Shown here piece after piece: positions 22,161-33,976 of a DNA stretch of 64,000 nucleotides (the stretch's first letter is position 1; every line of letters starts with the position of its first letter). Position numbers and translations under genes: made by a program. Location of the stretch: NCBI RefSeq assembly GCF_020906515.1, contig NC_085851.1:2542001-2606000 (forward strand). The letters are read 5' to 3'. The notes under the pieces were generated by a model. The model did not search any database. It saw nothing but the letters and a program-made list of their open reading frames with translations, and was not told the origin of the DNA. This DNA is from Vanrija pseudolonga. Lineage: Eukaryota; Basidiomycota; Tremellomycetes; Trichosporonales; Trichosporonaceae.

Positions 22161-23064
22161 CTACTTCCCATCGAGGGCTTTACACGCGCGCTCCATCAGG
22201 TCCATAGCGCTGCGCATGCGCGCGATGGCCGCATCTGGCGGGTGAGCTCCTAGAGTCGAACGCGGCACCCACCATGCTTGCCCTCCTCGGCCTGGATGAG
22301 CGCCACGCCGCGCTCAAGCTCGGCATGGCACTCGTCGTTCATGCGTCCGAGCATCTTGGTGACCTGGAGGGTGGTGGTGTAGCTGGGGTGTGTGTGGTGA
22401 GCAAGCAGCTACTGCTACGCCGGGGACGGAAGGCTCACGCCTCGCGGATCACGCCGTCAGAGTAGTCTGGCGTGTTAGCTGGGGAAGGCGTGACGTTGAG
22501 TACCAGCTCACCCTTGATCGCGGCCTCGAGCTGCGCCTGCAGCGCGTCCCAGCGCTGCACCAGCTCGGTGCCGACGTCGAACTTGTCCGCCTGGGGTCAG
22601 CTGTGCCAACATAGCTGCAAGCTCACATCCGCGACGTAGTCAAAGTCGTCTTCCTCCTCCTCCTCGGCTTCCTCGGGCACAGCGAGGGCGTTGCTCGCGC
22701 TGCTGTCCGACTCGTGCGCCGCGGCCGCGGCTGCCGCGTGGTAATCGGCCTCGGTGTGGCCGCCCTCGTGCTCGTGCTCGTAACCGTACCCGAGCTGCGT
22801 GAGCATCGCCGCCGCAGCGACCGTGCTCGCCGAGTGCTGGCTCGCGAGCAGGCTGTGCCCCGAGTGCTGGGACGCCCGCTGCTGCGAGCCGCCCTGCTCC
22901 TCCTCGTGCGGGCTGCTACTGCTCTGCCCCGGCGGCGCCTCCTGCGTCAGGTCGTACTCGAGGAAGAAGTTGTCCTCGGCGTCGGTGTGGGACGGGCCGC
23001 CGCCGTTGGTGGTCATGCCGGTGAAGTAGCGCCCGGGGAGGGTGCTAGTGAGTGCTTCGAGCAT
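22161..23064 (-). CDS. Acidic, Ala-rich protein with C-terminal helical region, unknown function
   Basis: Exons (minus) 22627-23064, 22512-22590, 22439-22466, 22273-22382 and 22161-22234 give 242 residues; all four introns are 36-56 nt with CTGAC/CTAAC-like branch sites, which supports a real gene. Residues 1-145 are low complexity (Gln/Ser, Ala and a DFDYVAD acidic end); residues 146-242 look alpha-helical, with KFDVGTELVQRWDALQAQLE, TKMLGRMNDECHAELERGVA and IARMRSAMDLMERACKALDG. I do not recognise the family; the helical part could be a small coiled-coil subunit of a larger complex. Confidence 0.7.
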
Positions 23065-23439
23065 GTTTGGGGGTTGTGAGTGAGTAGAGGAAGGGGTGAG
23101 TGGAAGAGGAGGTCAGATGAAGAGGTGAGAGGAAGAGGTGAGAAGAATAGATGGATCGAGGAGGGCGAGGAAAGTGGGGAAGATGGTGTGGCGAGTTGCA
23201 CAGTGTCGCGACAGACGCACGGACCGCCGCCGCCAATCAACCAAAGGAAGGTTCAATCCAGTCAGCCAGCTCGTCAGTCAGCCGCCTGCCTTCCCTCGAC
23301 ACTAAATCCCCAGATCCCCAACTGCCTGCCGGCCTGTCGCTCCACTCCCTTCGTGGCTCATGATAATGCTCATTACATGGACAAGCGACAAGCACTGTTT
23401 GCTCGCTCGCCTGCCCGCTCGCCGTTCACTCCTCCACGC
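23065..23439. other. Intergenic: promoter of 23064 gene, 3' flank of ERV25
   Basis: 375 bp. The first 90 bp are purine-rich (GAGGAAGAGG tracts, 23090-23180), the leader of the minus-strand gene. Nothing else seen. Confidence 0.5.
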
Positions 23440-24555
23440 CTAGTCAATGAGGTACTTGCGCTTGAAGAACGACCGCAGGTGGAAGATCTGCCACGCGCCG
23501 AGGGCAACAATGCCAACAGTAATGCCAATAGAGAACCACTTGACACGCTCATTTGTGCTCTCTGCGGGGCAAGAGTCAGCTCTGCTCATAGCTTTTTGCC
23601 ACCAAGGCACACAACCCCACACCCACCGTTCGTGTCGCGCATGCGCATCTCACGGCGCTGGAGGTAGCCCATCTCGTCGACAATCTCCTTCACCACGTCC
23701 TCGAGCTTGCGCATCTCGACCTCGAGGAGACCCAGAGACTCCTGGTTGGCGATCGCGCTGCGGAGTGCGTTAGCAGTGGCCCAGGCGGCAAAGTGGGCAT
23801 GCCTGCCACCGTTCGGCCGGAATCTCCGACCGAGATGTATGCAGGCACTCGGCCGCCCACTCACTTGTAGTCGACTGCCTCGGCGCCAATGTCGACGTCG
23901 AGGTCAACAGTGCGTGACTGCAGGCCGTCCGAGTCTGCTCCGTGTTAGCGGGGTGCTGCTGCGATGGGGCCGGGCCGGCCGGCGCGCGGACGACGCCGTG
24001 ACGACGTGTGTCTCGGTAACTCACGGTCGAGATCAACATGGGTCAGGCAGACGCCGACGTCTGCAGACTCGTGCGTTGTAATCGCCATACGAGTCTCGCC
24101 CGCAATGTTCTGCAGATTGGAATGTCAACAACAAAGCCCCACCGATCGATCACACGGCCGCCGATGCCCGCACCTTCTTGGACAGGTAGACATTGCTGTT
24201 CTGCGAGCCGTCGACAATGTCGACGTCGACGCGCGTGCCCGGAATGTCGGGCACATTGGCCGTGACAATGACGAGGGTATTTCCAGGCGCAAAGTTCCAA
24301 ACGCTGTGGGGTGAGGTGAGTCTCGGCACAGCGCGATGGGCCACGGCAACTTACCAGTCTGTTGTTCATTCAAGCACAAGCACAAGCGCATGATGTCAGA
24401 CTCGGAGTAGCAAGCAACAGCGGCAGGCGCGACTTACACGGCTCTCCAGGCTCGGTGGGGCCGAGCTCAAACTTGATGGCCTGGGCCAGTGGTGCCCGCC
24501 ACAGGAGGGCCACGGCGAGCGAGAGGACGAAGAAGATGGACGAGGATCTCAACAT
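23440..24555 (-). CDS. ERV25: p24 family ER-Golgi cargo receptor, Erv25/TMED10 type
   Basis: Exons (minus) 24438-24555, 24355-24358, 24174-24303, 24025-24109, 23865-23934, 23627-23757 and 23440-23561 give 219 residues. Signal peptide (FFVLSLAVALLWRAPLAQA), GOLD domain (IKFELGP, YCVWNFAPGNTLVIVTANVP, ETRMAITTH, VGVCLTH with the paired cysteines), coiled coil (LEVEMRKLEDVVKEIVDEMG), one membrane helix (WFSIGITVGIVALGAWQIF) and cytosolic tail LRSFFKRKYLID with the FF and basic COPI/COPII signals. The tail is closest to Erv25/TMED10. The second exon is only 4 nt; without it the first conserved luminal cysteine and the frame are both lost, so I infer the microexon is real. Divergent from CRS1. Confidence 0.88.
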
Positions 24556-25105
24556 GGTGTGTGTCGCGTGCCAGTCGTCCAGGTGGTCAAAGTCGTAAAC
24601 AGGTGCCCGATGCGTGCAAGTAGGGCCAATGAGATGATCGCGCTCAGCGCGTTTTCAGAGGCGACGAGTGATGTGAGGACGATGCCGAGGTGTGAGATGC
24701 TGAGTGCGAGCGACAGCGAAAAGGACGAAGAGGCCGAGTAGCGCGCGGTGGTGGTGGTGGCCGCCTGGTGGTGGTCGTCACGGCCAGCCAGGGAGATCGG
24801 CACGCCTCCACGTCTGCTGCGTGGTAGCGCGTCGAAGAATAGGCGCGGTTCGAGCAGGCGTTTCACCCGCGACGCACGCCTATCCCACCTCCAAGTCTCT
24901 CCTCAGGCACGACTATCACGACAGCACTCGAGTTGGCGACATGCCGATCACACCGCCGAATACTGGCTGCAAGATACTGCTCGACTCGGAAAACATTGCA
25001 ACAACTGCAACAACACTTTAGCTCTTGTCACTCTCGACTCGAGCTCAAACCCCACGCCTCGTCGCCCCTCCCGCCTCCCCCTAAAACCTCCCTCGGGTCA
25101 TCTGC
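24556..25105. other. Divergent promoter region (ERV25 / CRS1)
   Basis: 550 bp between start codons. Near 24960-25090 are AT-richer and pyrimidine-rich stretches just before the CRS1 ATG. No gene supported. Confidence 0.5.
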
Positions 25106-27700
25106 ATGACCTCGAGACTCCGACAACTCTCCTACAGCCTACTCCCCACTCTTCCTCTTCGCACCCTTCCTTCTTCTACCTCACTCCGCCTCAGCTTCAC
25201 GCGCAGCATGACCGCCACACCTCCTCAGCAGGCGTCGTCCTCGGCCATGCCTGAGTGGCAGGTCCCCCGCAAGACCATCGAGGAGCCCGTGCTCCGCGTC
25301 TACAACTCGCTCACCCGTACAAAGGACGAGTTCATCCCCTTGAAGGGCCGCCAGGTCGACTGGTACAACTGTGGACCTACCGTCTACGACGCGTCGCACA
25401 TGGGCCATGCGCGGTGAGTGGAGCTGTGATGTTTCCTATTCCTCAGCTGACACCACTCAGCAACTATCTCACCCAGGACATTGTCCGCCGTATCCTCCAG
25501 GACTACTTTGGCTACGATGTCAACTTTGTGATGAACGTCACTGACATTGACGACAAGGTGGGTTTCTTTGAGGTGAGCTGATCTAACCCGCACAGATCAT
25601 CCTACGCGCTCGCGAGTCGTACCTCTTGAACGAGACGGTCGAGAAGAACCCTGCGCTCACGCCCGAGCTCGTCGCCACGGCCAGGAAAGCCTTCGCCGCC
25701 TTTCTCCCCAAGGTGGTCAAGTCATTGCCGTCGCCCGTCAACGCCCCCAACGGCGACGATGCGCTCGAGTACTTCAAGGCTATCGCCGAGAGGGATTCCT
25801 CCGACGCCGAGTTTGCGCGTGCCGCCCGCGAGAAGGAGGAGAAGTTTGGTCTCTACATCTCGGCCTTGACGACTGCCCGCGACGCCATCCTTGCCGCTGA
25901 GAAGAGCTTGTCGACCCCTACCAAGGAGTTTGTCGACGCCACTGCCTACGTCCTCGGCCCTTACCTTGGTGACACGCTCGGTGACACCATCAAGGACCCC
26001 CGTGCCGTCTCGCGCAACCTCGCCGCCCACTGGGAGGAGTCGTTCTTCAACGACATGCGCCGCCTCCGTGCCCTGCCCCCAGACAACATCACCCGCGTGT
26101 CCGAGTACGTGCCCGAGATTGTTACCTTCATCGAGGGTATCATCAAGAACGGCTTTGCGTACGAGGCCGAGGGCAGCGTCTGGTTCGACGTCGGCAAGTT
26201 TGAGGGCGCGCAGGGCGATGGCTTCCGCCACGAGTACGCCAAGCTCCAGCCCAACAGCAAGGGCAACAAGAAGCTCCTTGACGAGGGTGAAGGTGCGCTC
26301 ACTGGAAACAAGGGCAAGCGCCAGTCGGCCGACTTTGCCCTCTGGAAGGCTCGTTCCAAGCCAGGAGAGCCGGCTTGGCCTTCGCCTTGGGGTGAGGGTC
26401 GCCCTGGCTGGCACATTGAGTGCTCGGTCATGGCCTCGGAGGTGCTCGGCACCCAGATGGACATCCACTCGGGCGGTGTCGACCTCATGTTCCCCCACCA
26501 CGACAACGAGCTCGCCCAGTCCGAGGCGTACCACGGCTGCCGCCAGTGGGTCAACTACTTCCTCCACACTGGCCACCTCCACATTGAGGGTCTCAAGATG
26601 AGCAAGTCGTTGAAGAACTTCATCTCCATCGACGACGCATTGAGAGACTACACTGCTCGCCAGCTGCGTCTGGCCTTCATGCTCCAGACCTGGAACTCCA
26701 AGATGGACTTCAAGAAGGACCTCGTCTCAGATGTCAAGACCAAGGAGGAGACCCTTGACAACTTCTTCACCAACGTCAAGGCTCGTATCTCCGAGAGGGC
26801 TGCGCGTGCTCAGGAGAGCGACGGCAAGCACCACTACGACGAGCTCGAGAAGGCTCTTGTTGCCGAGTGAGTCTGCCCCTGCTGAAATGATGCTGACAGT
26901 GCAGCTTCCACAAGGCCCAGCGCGAGTTCCGCTCTGCCCTCTGCGACTCGTTCAACACCCCTGTCGCTGTCAATGTCATCCTCGACCTTGTTAACAAGGT
27001 CAACATCTACTTTGCTGCCCGCGGCCGCGACTACAACATCGCCCCTGTGCGCTCCATTGCCCAGTGGGTCACTCGCCAGCTCAAGATGTTCGGCCTTGGC
27101 GAGGGCTCGGCCGTCGCCGATGCCACTGCTGTCGGATGGGGCAAGGAGGGCGAGGAGGGTGGCTCTGGTGACCTCGACGCCAAGCTCGACAAGTACATTC
27201 GTGCCATCGCCTCGTTCCGTGACGACGTTCGCAAGCTCGCTATTGCCGGCGCCGACCCCAAGGAGACTCTGATTCTCTCGGACCGCTTCCGTGACCAGGA
27301 CCTTGTCAACCTCGGTATTCAGCTTGACGACGGCCAGGGTGCGGACGGTGGTGCGCTGTACAAGCTTGTCGACCCCGCTGTCCTTATCCGTGCGCGTGAG
27401 GAGAAGGCACATGCTGCCGCCGATAAGGCCGCCAAGAAGGCCGCCACTGCCGCCGCCGCTGAGGCCAAGCGCATCGCTCAGCTCGAGAAGGGCCGCGTGC
27501 CCCCGAACATGCTCTTCCGTCCTCCCCAGGTTCCCGACAATGCGTTCTCAAAGTGGGACGAGAACGGCATTCCTACGGTTGATGGCGAGGGCAACGACGT
27601 GAGCAAGGGCGCGAGCAAAAAGTACCTCAAGGAGTTCAAGGCGCAGGAGAAGCTGCACGAGGCGTTCAAGGAGTGGGAGGCCAAGGAGAGGCAGCAGTAG
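25106..27700 (+). CDS. CRS1: Cysteinyl-tRNA synthetase, probably dual-targeted (mitochondrion and cytosol)
   Basis: Exons 25106-25413, 25461-25557, 25596-26866 and 26905-27700 give 823 residues. Class I synthetase: [17 protein letters not shown] carries the HIGH motif, [12 protein letters not shown] and [15 protein letters not shown] the zinc/cysteine site, and KMSKSLKNF the KMSKS loop (about 469). Eukaryotic-type inserts and a C-terminal Ala/Lys/Glu-rich helix extend the core. The first 34 residues are Arg/Ser/Leu-rich with no acidic residue ([20 protein letters not shown]), a good mitochondrial presequence; a second in-frame ATG at 25208 (MTATPPQQ) would give the cytosolic form. No other cysteinyl synthetase is in the window. 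Confidence 0.95.
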
Positions 27701-30105
27701 GGGTTGAGAGTAGATGGGTAGCCAGGGCTTAGATGTAATCTATACTATCACGTGGAGAGGGGCTGTGGCGGGGGTGAACGGGTCTGGGATGCGTCGCTGT
27801 GGAGACGGTGGTTGATACACTGGAAAGTGGACACGCATCATCAGCCCATCGGCCCAATCTCAGGCCGCCGACGACCACCACCGGTGCCGGCAATCCGCCG
27901 AGCAAGTGATGGTGTAGCATGAGCCGGCGGCACCCGCTCTCGCCCTGTTGCGCGCCGCCAACATGCGCCGGAAAGAGCCGCCGCCATCGGCGCGCAAGCC
28001 GCCACAGCGCGCCGAGGTGGTGCACCCTTGCACATGAAGGACATGCATTCCAATCTGCCGCGCGGAACCCGGTCTGCCCTGCATGATCTGCAGGGCTCGT
28101 GAGGCCGGCTACAAGGCGGCAAAGATAAGCAAAGCACAATGATAAGCAGTGCCGCGACCCTTGCCCGCCGCAAGCGCCGGCGGTTGGCTGGGATTCGCCG
28201 AGCGCCACAAGGTCGTTTACGAGGGGGGGAGGTGCTTATCGCGGACTTTGGGTCTGAGTGATCGCTGCTGGGCTATCTTGGGCCATGCGTTCGTACATAG
28301 CGCAGATCTCACAGATCGACGATCGTCAAGAAGTTGCCGATGGAGTGCAAGCAAGTGGCATGCGTCGATCTGAGCGATGTCGAACCGTGTACCCGTGTCA
28401 CAGTCCACAACGCACAACGCTCCTCCCCACACTTGATCGACACCCTTCACGCTCCCCGCAGCGCCGCAGCAATGGCAGTAATGCCAATACTTTGTGCCCC
28501 ACGACACACGACCGTGGGGCTCATCCGCATCCCACTTTGAGCATTGCTTTCGACAGAACCAAGGCACACTTGCCGAGCCAGCCGGGCCTCGACGACGGGC
28601 TATTCGCGTCGCTTCGGGTCGCTTGGCGGCCTCGCAGGTGAAACGACACAATTGGCGAGCAGCGCAGCGCAGCGCAGATACGCACCGGGGTAGATACGTA
28701 AGCTCGTGTACATGGGGACGCGACACACTTGCGCCGCGGCGAGAGGCCGAGTCCTGTCGTGTGACTTGCGGCGGCATGTCGCCCGTCCACCGATCCCCAC
28801 CGAGTGGAGGCAGGTCTGCCCCGCTCTCCCGTCCACACCGCGGCCCGGTATCGCGGCGTCGTCTCGTCTCGGAACTTGCTTGACAGAATCGATGTCGTGC
28901 TCAAGTGTTTGGGAAGTGGGGCGCGCCTCCTCCTCGCCAGCCAGCCAAACGCCTCGCCCCTTCCCCACGCCTCTCGGGCCTGTCGGGCCTCGGACTCCAC
29001 ACACGACGAGGCGGAGCACCGAGTGCGCCCAAGACCCAACCCGTGTCACGGTGCGCTTCTCGCCGCCAACGAAACACGGCGGAGGGGGCGCGCGGGGGCG
29101 GGAGTGAGGGCAAGCGAGACAGACCGACGGACTCGCTCGCTGGCTGGCCGGGGCTCCCCACCCTCGCTTGTGGTGATGCCACCCATCCGCGCGCGAGCGA
29201 GTGCCTTACGCCGAGAATGGGGAGAGTCCGACATCGGACCCACTTCCGCCTGCGCTCCGAACCTGACTGACTGACCTGACTGGCCCACTCTCGCCGCGGC
29301 TCGGCGTACCTTGACTCAAGCTCTTGCTTGCTTCGGTTACGCCGTGGGCCAATTTCTTTCTCTGCTCAGGGCACACGAGCAAGACTATGGCCAACTTCAG
29401 ACACCGATGGCCAACCAGCGGAGTGCGGGTTTCACTATTGGGCAACGAGGGGCGATCGGGTCAAGAACGCAGATTTTCGCATCGTCGTGTTGCTTTGGGA
29501 ATGGAGGGGGTAGTGGACGGGCGTCGACCAGTCGCACGTACAGTGGACGACGACGCCGCTGAGCTACGTCGACGAGCCCTCTGAAGGGCATTGGGTTACC
29601 CCTGCGCTGTGCCCTTGTAAAGGCCGATGTGGAGCAAAATTACTCACCTGCGCCTGCTCGATCTGTTCACGTGCCCAGGCTCGTGGCAGGGAAGTGGCGG
29701 CTGGCCGAGTCGAGCTGCCGCCGGCGTTTATTGGGTCGGTCAACAATGACTCCCCTGACGTGTGCCTGGACACAAAGACAGATTGCAAAGTTGGCACCTG
29801 ATACCTCGGTTAACTAAACAGGCTCTAAGCCCTCAAGCTTGCTTGCTGGGTTTGGCGAAAAGCTGCGGCTGCGCGGCTCTAGGAACTGACTGACTGGACC
29901 AACGTTGCGCTGGTGTCACGGCCAACAGCGGCCCCCGAGCAGGTGGGGAGGCAGCCGACGCGGGCGTAAGGCGCGGAATGCGACCTGCGGCCTGTCTGCG
30001 GCAGTGGACCGTGGCTGGGAGGAAAAGAAACGGCCACAGCCTATAACTCGGCTGTTGTTGTGACTGACCCCCAGGCTCCCCCACTCTGCTACCCACCCAC
30101 CCACA
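27701..30105. other. Long intergenic region upstream of the amino-acid permease
   Basis: 2,405 bp between the CRS1 stop and the permease ATG, both plus strand. Contains three GATA-type hexamers (see separate entry), GCTTGCTT runs at 29326 and 29837, and several overlapping open frames of 60-170 codons on both strands that are Arg/Ser/Ala-rich and unrecognised. No gene is supported; a long regulatory upstream region or a non-coding transcript is possible. Confidence 0.5.
28124..28240. promoter_or_regulatory. Cluster of three GATA-factor-type sites
   Basis: GATAAG at 28124-28129 and 28141-28146 (plus) and CTTATC at 28235-28240. Fungal nitrogen-regulatory GATA factors bind this hexamer, and the next gene downstream is an amino-acid permease, but it starts about 1.9 kb away, so the link is weak. 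Confidence 0.25.
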
Positions 30106-31602
30106 ATGTCTATCAGCTACGACAAGCACGACAAGGAGAAGACGGGCGGCCTCGGACACGGCGGCTCCACCGTCGACGTGACCACCGCGGCCGCGAACAC
30201 GAAGGGCGGGTACTCTGACGTTGTTGTCCACGACGCCGTGTTCGGCGACCTCGAGAGCGGCGGCCCCAACTTCCGCGGCGTGTCCGCGCCCGGCGCGTTC
30301 GTGCTCATGACCAAGGCAAACTTCGGCCTCGGCGTGCTCGGCATCCCGTCCGTCTTCCACACGCTCGGCCTCGTCCCCGGCATCATCGCCATCTGCGGCA
30401 TCCAGTTCATCTACGCGTGGTGCGCGTCCTTCATCGGCCAGACCAAGCTTATCCACCCCGAGATCTACTCGCTCGCCGACGCCGCCTTCATCTTCGGCGG
30501 CAAGATCGGGCGTGAGGTCTTCTGCGCCATCTTCATCATTTGTGAGTTGTGGCATGGTGGTCGCGTGCCTGCCACCTGAAACGAAACTCACACCGCCCCA
30601 GTCTTCATCTTCTGTGGCTCGGGCGCCATTATCGGCGTGTCGACCGCCCTCAACGCCGTCTCGTCCCACGGCGCATGCACGGCCGTCTTCATCGCCGTCG
30701 CCGCCGTTGTCGGCCTCATCCTCTCGTCCATCCGCACGCTCTCCAAGGTGTCCTGGGTCGGCTGGGCAGGCCTCGTGTCCATCCTCTCGGCCATTTTGAC
30801 CGTCACCGTGGCCGTCGGCCGCCAGGCTCGCCCCGCCGAGGCGCCCCAGACCGGCCCCTGGGACAAGGGCTTCCTCATCATCGGCCGCCCGTCCTTTGCC
30901 GAGGCCATGGGTGCCATCAACGTCATCCTCTTCTCGTCCGCCTCCTCGCCCATCTACTACGGCATCATCTCGGAGATGCGCGACCCCAGGAAGTACCCCA
31001 AGGCCATGTACCCGTGCTACGCCTTCCTCACCGGCGTGTACCTCATCATCGGCGCCGTCGTCTACTACTTCTGTGGCCAGTACGTCGCCAACCCCGCCCT
31101 CGGCTCGGCCGGTCTCCTCCTCAAGAAGATCTGCTACGGCCTCGCCCTCCCCGGTCTCTGCGCCTCGATGACCATCTTCAACCACGTCTCGGCCAAGCTC
31201 GTCTTTGTCCGCATCCTAGGCGGTACAAAGCACCTCACCAGCAACACGTGGCAGCACTGGACCACCTGGCTCGGCAGCACGACCTCGTGCATCATCGTCG
31301 CGTACATCATCGCCTCGGCCATCCCCAACTTTGGCTCCATCATCTCGCTTGTCGGTGCCCTCTTCTGCCCCATCTCCGCCATGGCCCCCATGATGCTCTC
31401 GTGGATCCACGACAACGTCCGCGCCAACCCCAACCGCCTCACCAGCCGCCAGAGAATCATCTTTGCCGTCAACATTGTCTTCCTCATCTTCTGTGTCTTC
31501 TTCACCGGTGCTGGCACCTACGCTGCCATCAAGGACATTATCAGCGGCGGTAACAACGGTGGCCCCTGGTCGTGCGACAACAACTCGGGTGCCACGCACT
31601 AA
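30106..31602 (+). CDS. AAAP-family amino-acid transporter (fungal Mtr/N-system type)
   Basis: Exons 30106-30541 and 30602-31602 give 478 residues. A hydrophilic N-terminus of about 60 residues precedes roughly 11 membrane helices. Family marks: APGAFVLMTKANFGLGVLGI at helix 1, GSGAIIGVSTALNAVSSHG, NVILFSSASSPIYYGIISEM and RDPRKYPKAM, and NHVSAKLVFVRILGG. These are typical of fungal Mtr-like neutral/aromatic amino-acid permeases of the plasma membrane; the exact substrate cannot be read. The C-terminus is short (SGGNNGGPWSCDNNSGATH). The unusually long upstream region may carry nutrient control. Confidence 0.9.
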
Positions 31603-32464
31603 TTCGGCGCTCGCGATCTCGTTCTCACTTTCTATCTTGTGCATACACCGTGGTGCGGAAGGGCCTCAACGTCTTCTGAACGGCTGTCAGCTCATTGTAT
31701 TAGTACCATTATCAACTCATGGATGAATCCTGAAATAAAAGTGACCAAGAGGAGGTACATACTCTGGGCGAGTTGGCTTTGTGGCGGTTGTGGTCGAAGG
31801 CGACTAATGCTCCATTGCAGGTTCGGTGTTGAGCAGCCATCTAATACACATACACACAAGAGGGAAACGCGGCCAAAACTGATGCACAACAAAACATTGA
31901 GCAGCTTTGGCCGGAGGCTCCACGATTCATGACTCGTTGGCTGTTGGTCCTTGGCGTCCCGAGATCGCTCGACTCGAAGGTACTGGCCGGTACCTCCGAG
32001 GATCGATCCTAGCATCACTTAGCGAATCAAGCCTCATCCCACAAGGAGATTTAGCAACTCAGCCCTGTGATCACTCAATGTGACATCTGGGATCTGATGT
32101 TGCTTGTGACTGTTGCTGGGCATGGCACTGTCCAATATGACATGAGACTGGTCGTTGGTCACACGGGACGCGTCATTCACGTGCCGCCTGTACCCCTTTC
32201 CTCGTTTCTTTGGTAGGGGGCGGTAGGTGTAAGTGCCATCGACTGGGTCGTAGTCAGTGCAGCAATGTTAGCAGCGGCGTCCGGATTTCTGGGGGTTCGA
32301 CAGGGCGGTAAGTGGTAGGAAGCGCAATACCGCACCCTTCTGCCTCGTTTGCGATGGATGAATGATTGCATGACCAAACAATGATTGTGTGCCAGTGGCT
32401 GTCGCGGGGTGCCAATATGGCGGGGTATGATTGAAGAATAGTTCTCGTCTCTTCACAGACGTAT
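31603..32464. other. Convergent 3' intergenic region
   Basis: 862 bp between the permease stop and the A49 stop. AT-richer than surrounding genes (for example 31690-31760, with AATAAA at 31734-31739, a possible polyadenylation signal). No gene supported. Confidence 0.5.
31734..31739 (+). terminator. Possible polyadenylation signal for the permease mRNA
   Basis: AATAAA about 130 nt downstream of the permease stop codon, in an AT-rich patch. Motif and position only. Confidence 0.3.
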
Positions 32465-33976
32465 CTATCGCTTTGTGGGACCGCGGCGCTTAATCTTGGG
32501 GAACTTGACCGGCGCCTTGAGGACAGCACGGCGGAGCTTGGCCGCGTCGGCCTGCGACACGCCAAGCTTCTCACGCTCAGCCGTGGACGCGAGGTCGGCC
32601 GAGCAGCCGAGCGACTTGAACATGTCCGTGACCTTTGCAGGCGTGAGGGAGAGGTCGCGGGCCACTCTGCTGATGTCGACCGACCAGCCGTCGCATGCAA
32701 GGTAGCAGACACAGATCCAAGCGAGCAGCTTGGTCTTGGTCTTCTCGGTGACGGTGAACTGCTTGCCCTGGGGCTCGGCGAAGCGGGTGAGCAGGCCGTT
32801 CAGAACCTGCTGAGGCACGCCAGGGAACTTGGCAGGAAGCTCAGACTTGGAGGTCTTGGAGAGCTGGCCGGCGAAGTTGTAGAACTGGAGGAGACAGGCG
32901 AGGTAGTAGAGCATGCGCCTGCAGGTGTCAGCGCTGATGTTACGGCTGCACGGAAGCACGTACAAGCTGTTCTTCCTTGTCGACGAAGGAGCGCTGACAG
33001 CCACGCGGAGCTTGTCCTCGATCCACCGGCTTCGGCGGTATGGCAGCGCGGCCGAACGACCCCGGTCGTCGGTAGCCTGGGTGATAGGGGTGACGTTCAT
33101 GGAGCTCCACTCGGCAGGGGGAATGATCGCGTCGCGGGAGTACACCTCGGCAGGGTTGCTGGTCTCGAGGTTGGGCACGGGAATTAACTCGGATGGAGGG
33201 ACGGGGCCTGGGGACGTCAGTGAACGCCCGTGTGGGGATACAATCCAACTCACCCTCCTCCTTCGCCTCCTTGCCTCCAATGCTCTGCATGAGGTTACCG
33301 CGGACGCCCTGCATGGCGTTGATGTCGACCTTGTTCCTCTCCTCGGCCTTGATCTGGCTCTTGGCCTTGCGCGTTCCGAACGCCTCACCGAGATCGTTAC
33401 GCTTCACCTTCCACTGCATAGCCTCTGCACTGGGCCCTGTTGACAGGAGAGGTGCTTCCCGCATGCGCTTGACGCGGTGCGCGAGGAGGTAGAGGGGAGT
33501 GGATTGGTGGACATGCAGAGTCTTGGTGGAGGGGTCGTAGAGGGCGGGAACATACCTGGGAAGCTCGTCAGCACATTGGGGGCAGAACAGCTCATGCACT
33601 CGTACTCACTGGCAGTCGCTTCCCTCGCCGCTCGTGTTGTAGTCCCGGTTGGTCGAGAAGTACTCGACGTCGTCGGTTTCACCCGCGATTATAGTGCGCT
33701 GCTTGGTGATGTCCTCGGTCGTGGCGGAGGGGTCGCGCGAGTAGATCTGGAAGGGCGTCTTTGAGCTGGGACGAACAGAGGGGAAGTTGACTGTGAGGTC
33801 GGCTCGTCAGCGCTTGCGGTCTCGTGATGGCTGCATCGAGGAGACTCACCGAAGGCAGGGCCGACCCCTGTGGACGACTCGGCGACGACGACGTTGACTT
33901 CGCTCGCGATGCCATTGCTGGCCATCGACTTGCGCTTCTTGGACTTTTTGGTCTGGTCTTGTGAGCTTGACGCCAT
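32465..33976 (-). CDS. RPA49: RNA polymerase I subunit A49 (PAF53-like)
   Basis: Exons (minus) 33850-33976, 33610-33790, 33254-33555 and 32465-33207 give 450 residues. Lys-rich N-terminus (QTKKSKKRKS), the A34.5-binding dimerisation part (FQIYSRD, FSTNRDYNTSGEGSDCQY, YDPSTKTLHVHQSTPLYLL), linker with MQGVRGNLMQSIG, and a C-terminal tandem winged-helix region (RRMLYYLACLLQFYNF to RDLSLTPAKVTDMFKSLGC). Family role: initiation and elongation by Pol I in the nucleolus through DNA binding and TFIIF/TFIIE-like contacts. Basic C-terminus (FPKIKRRGPTKR). Shares a 242-bp divergent promoter with GEN1. Confidence 0.9.

Noticed and set aside
29833-31185. 450-codon minus-strand frame opposite the amino-acid permease
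   Set aside because: Gly/Glu/Asp-rich shadow of the permease coding sequence.
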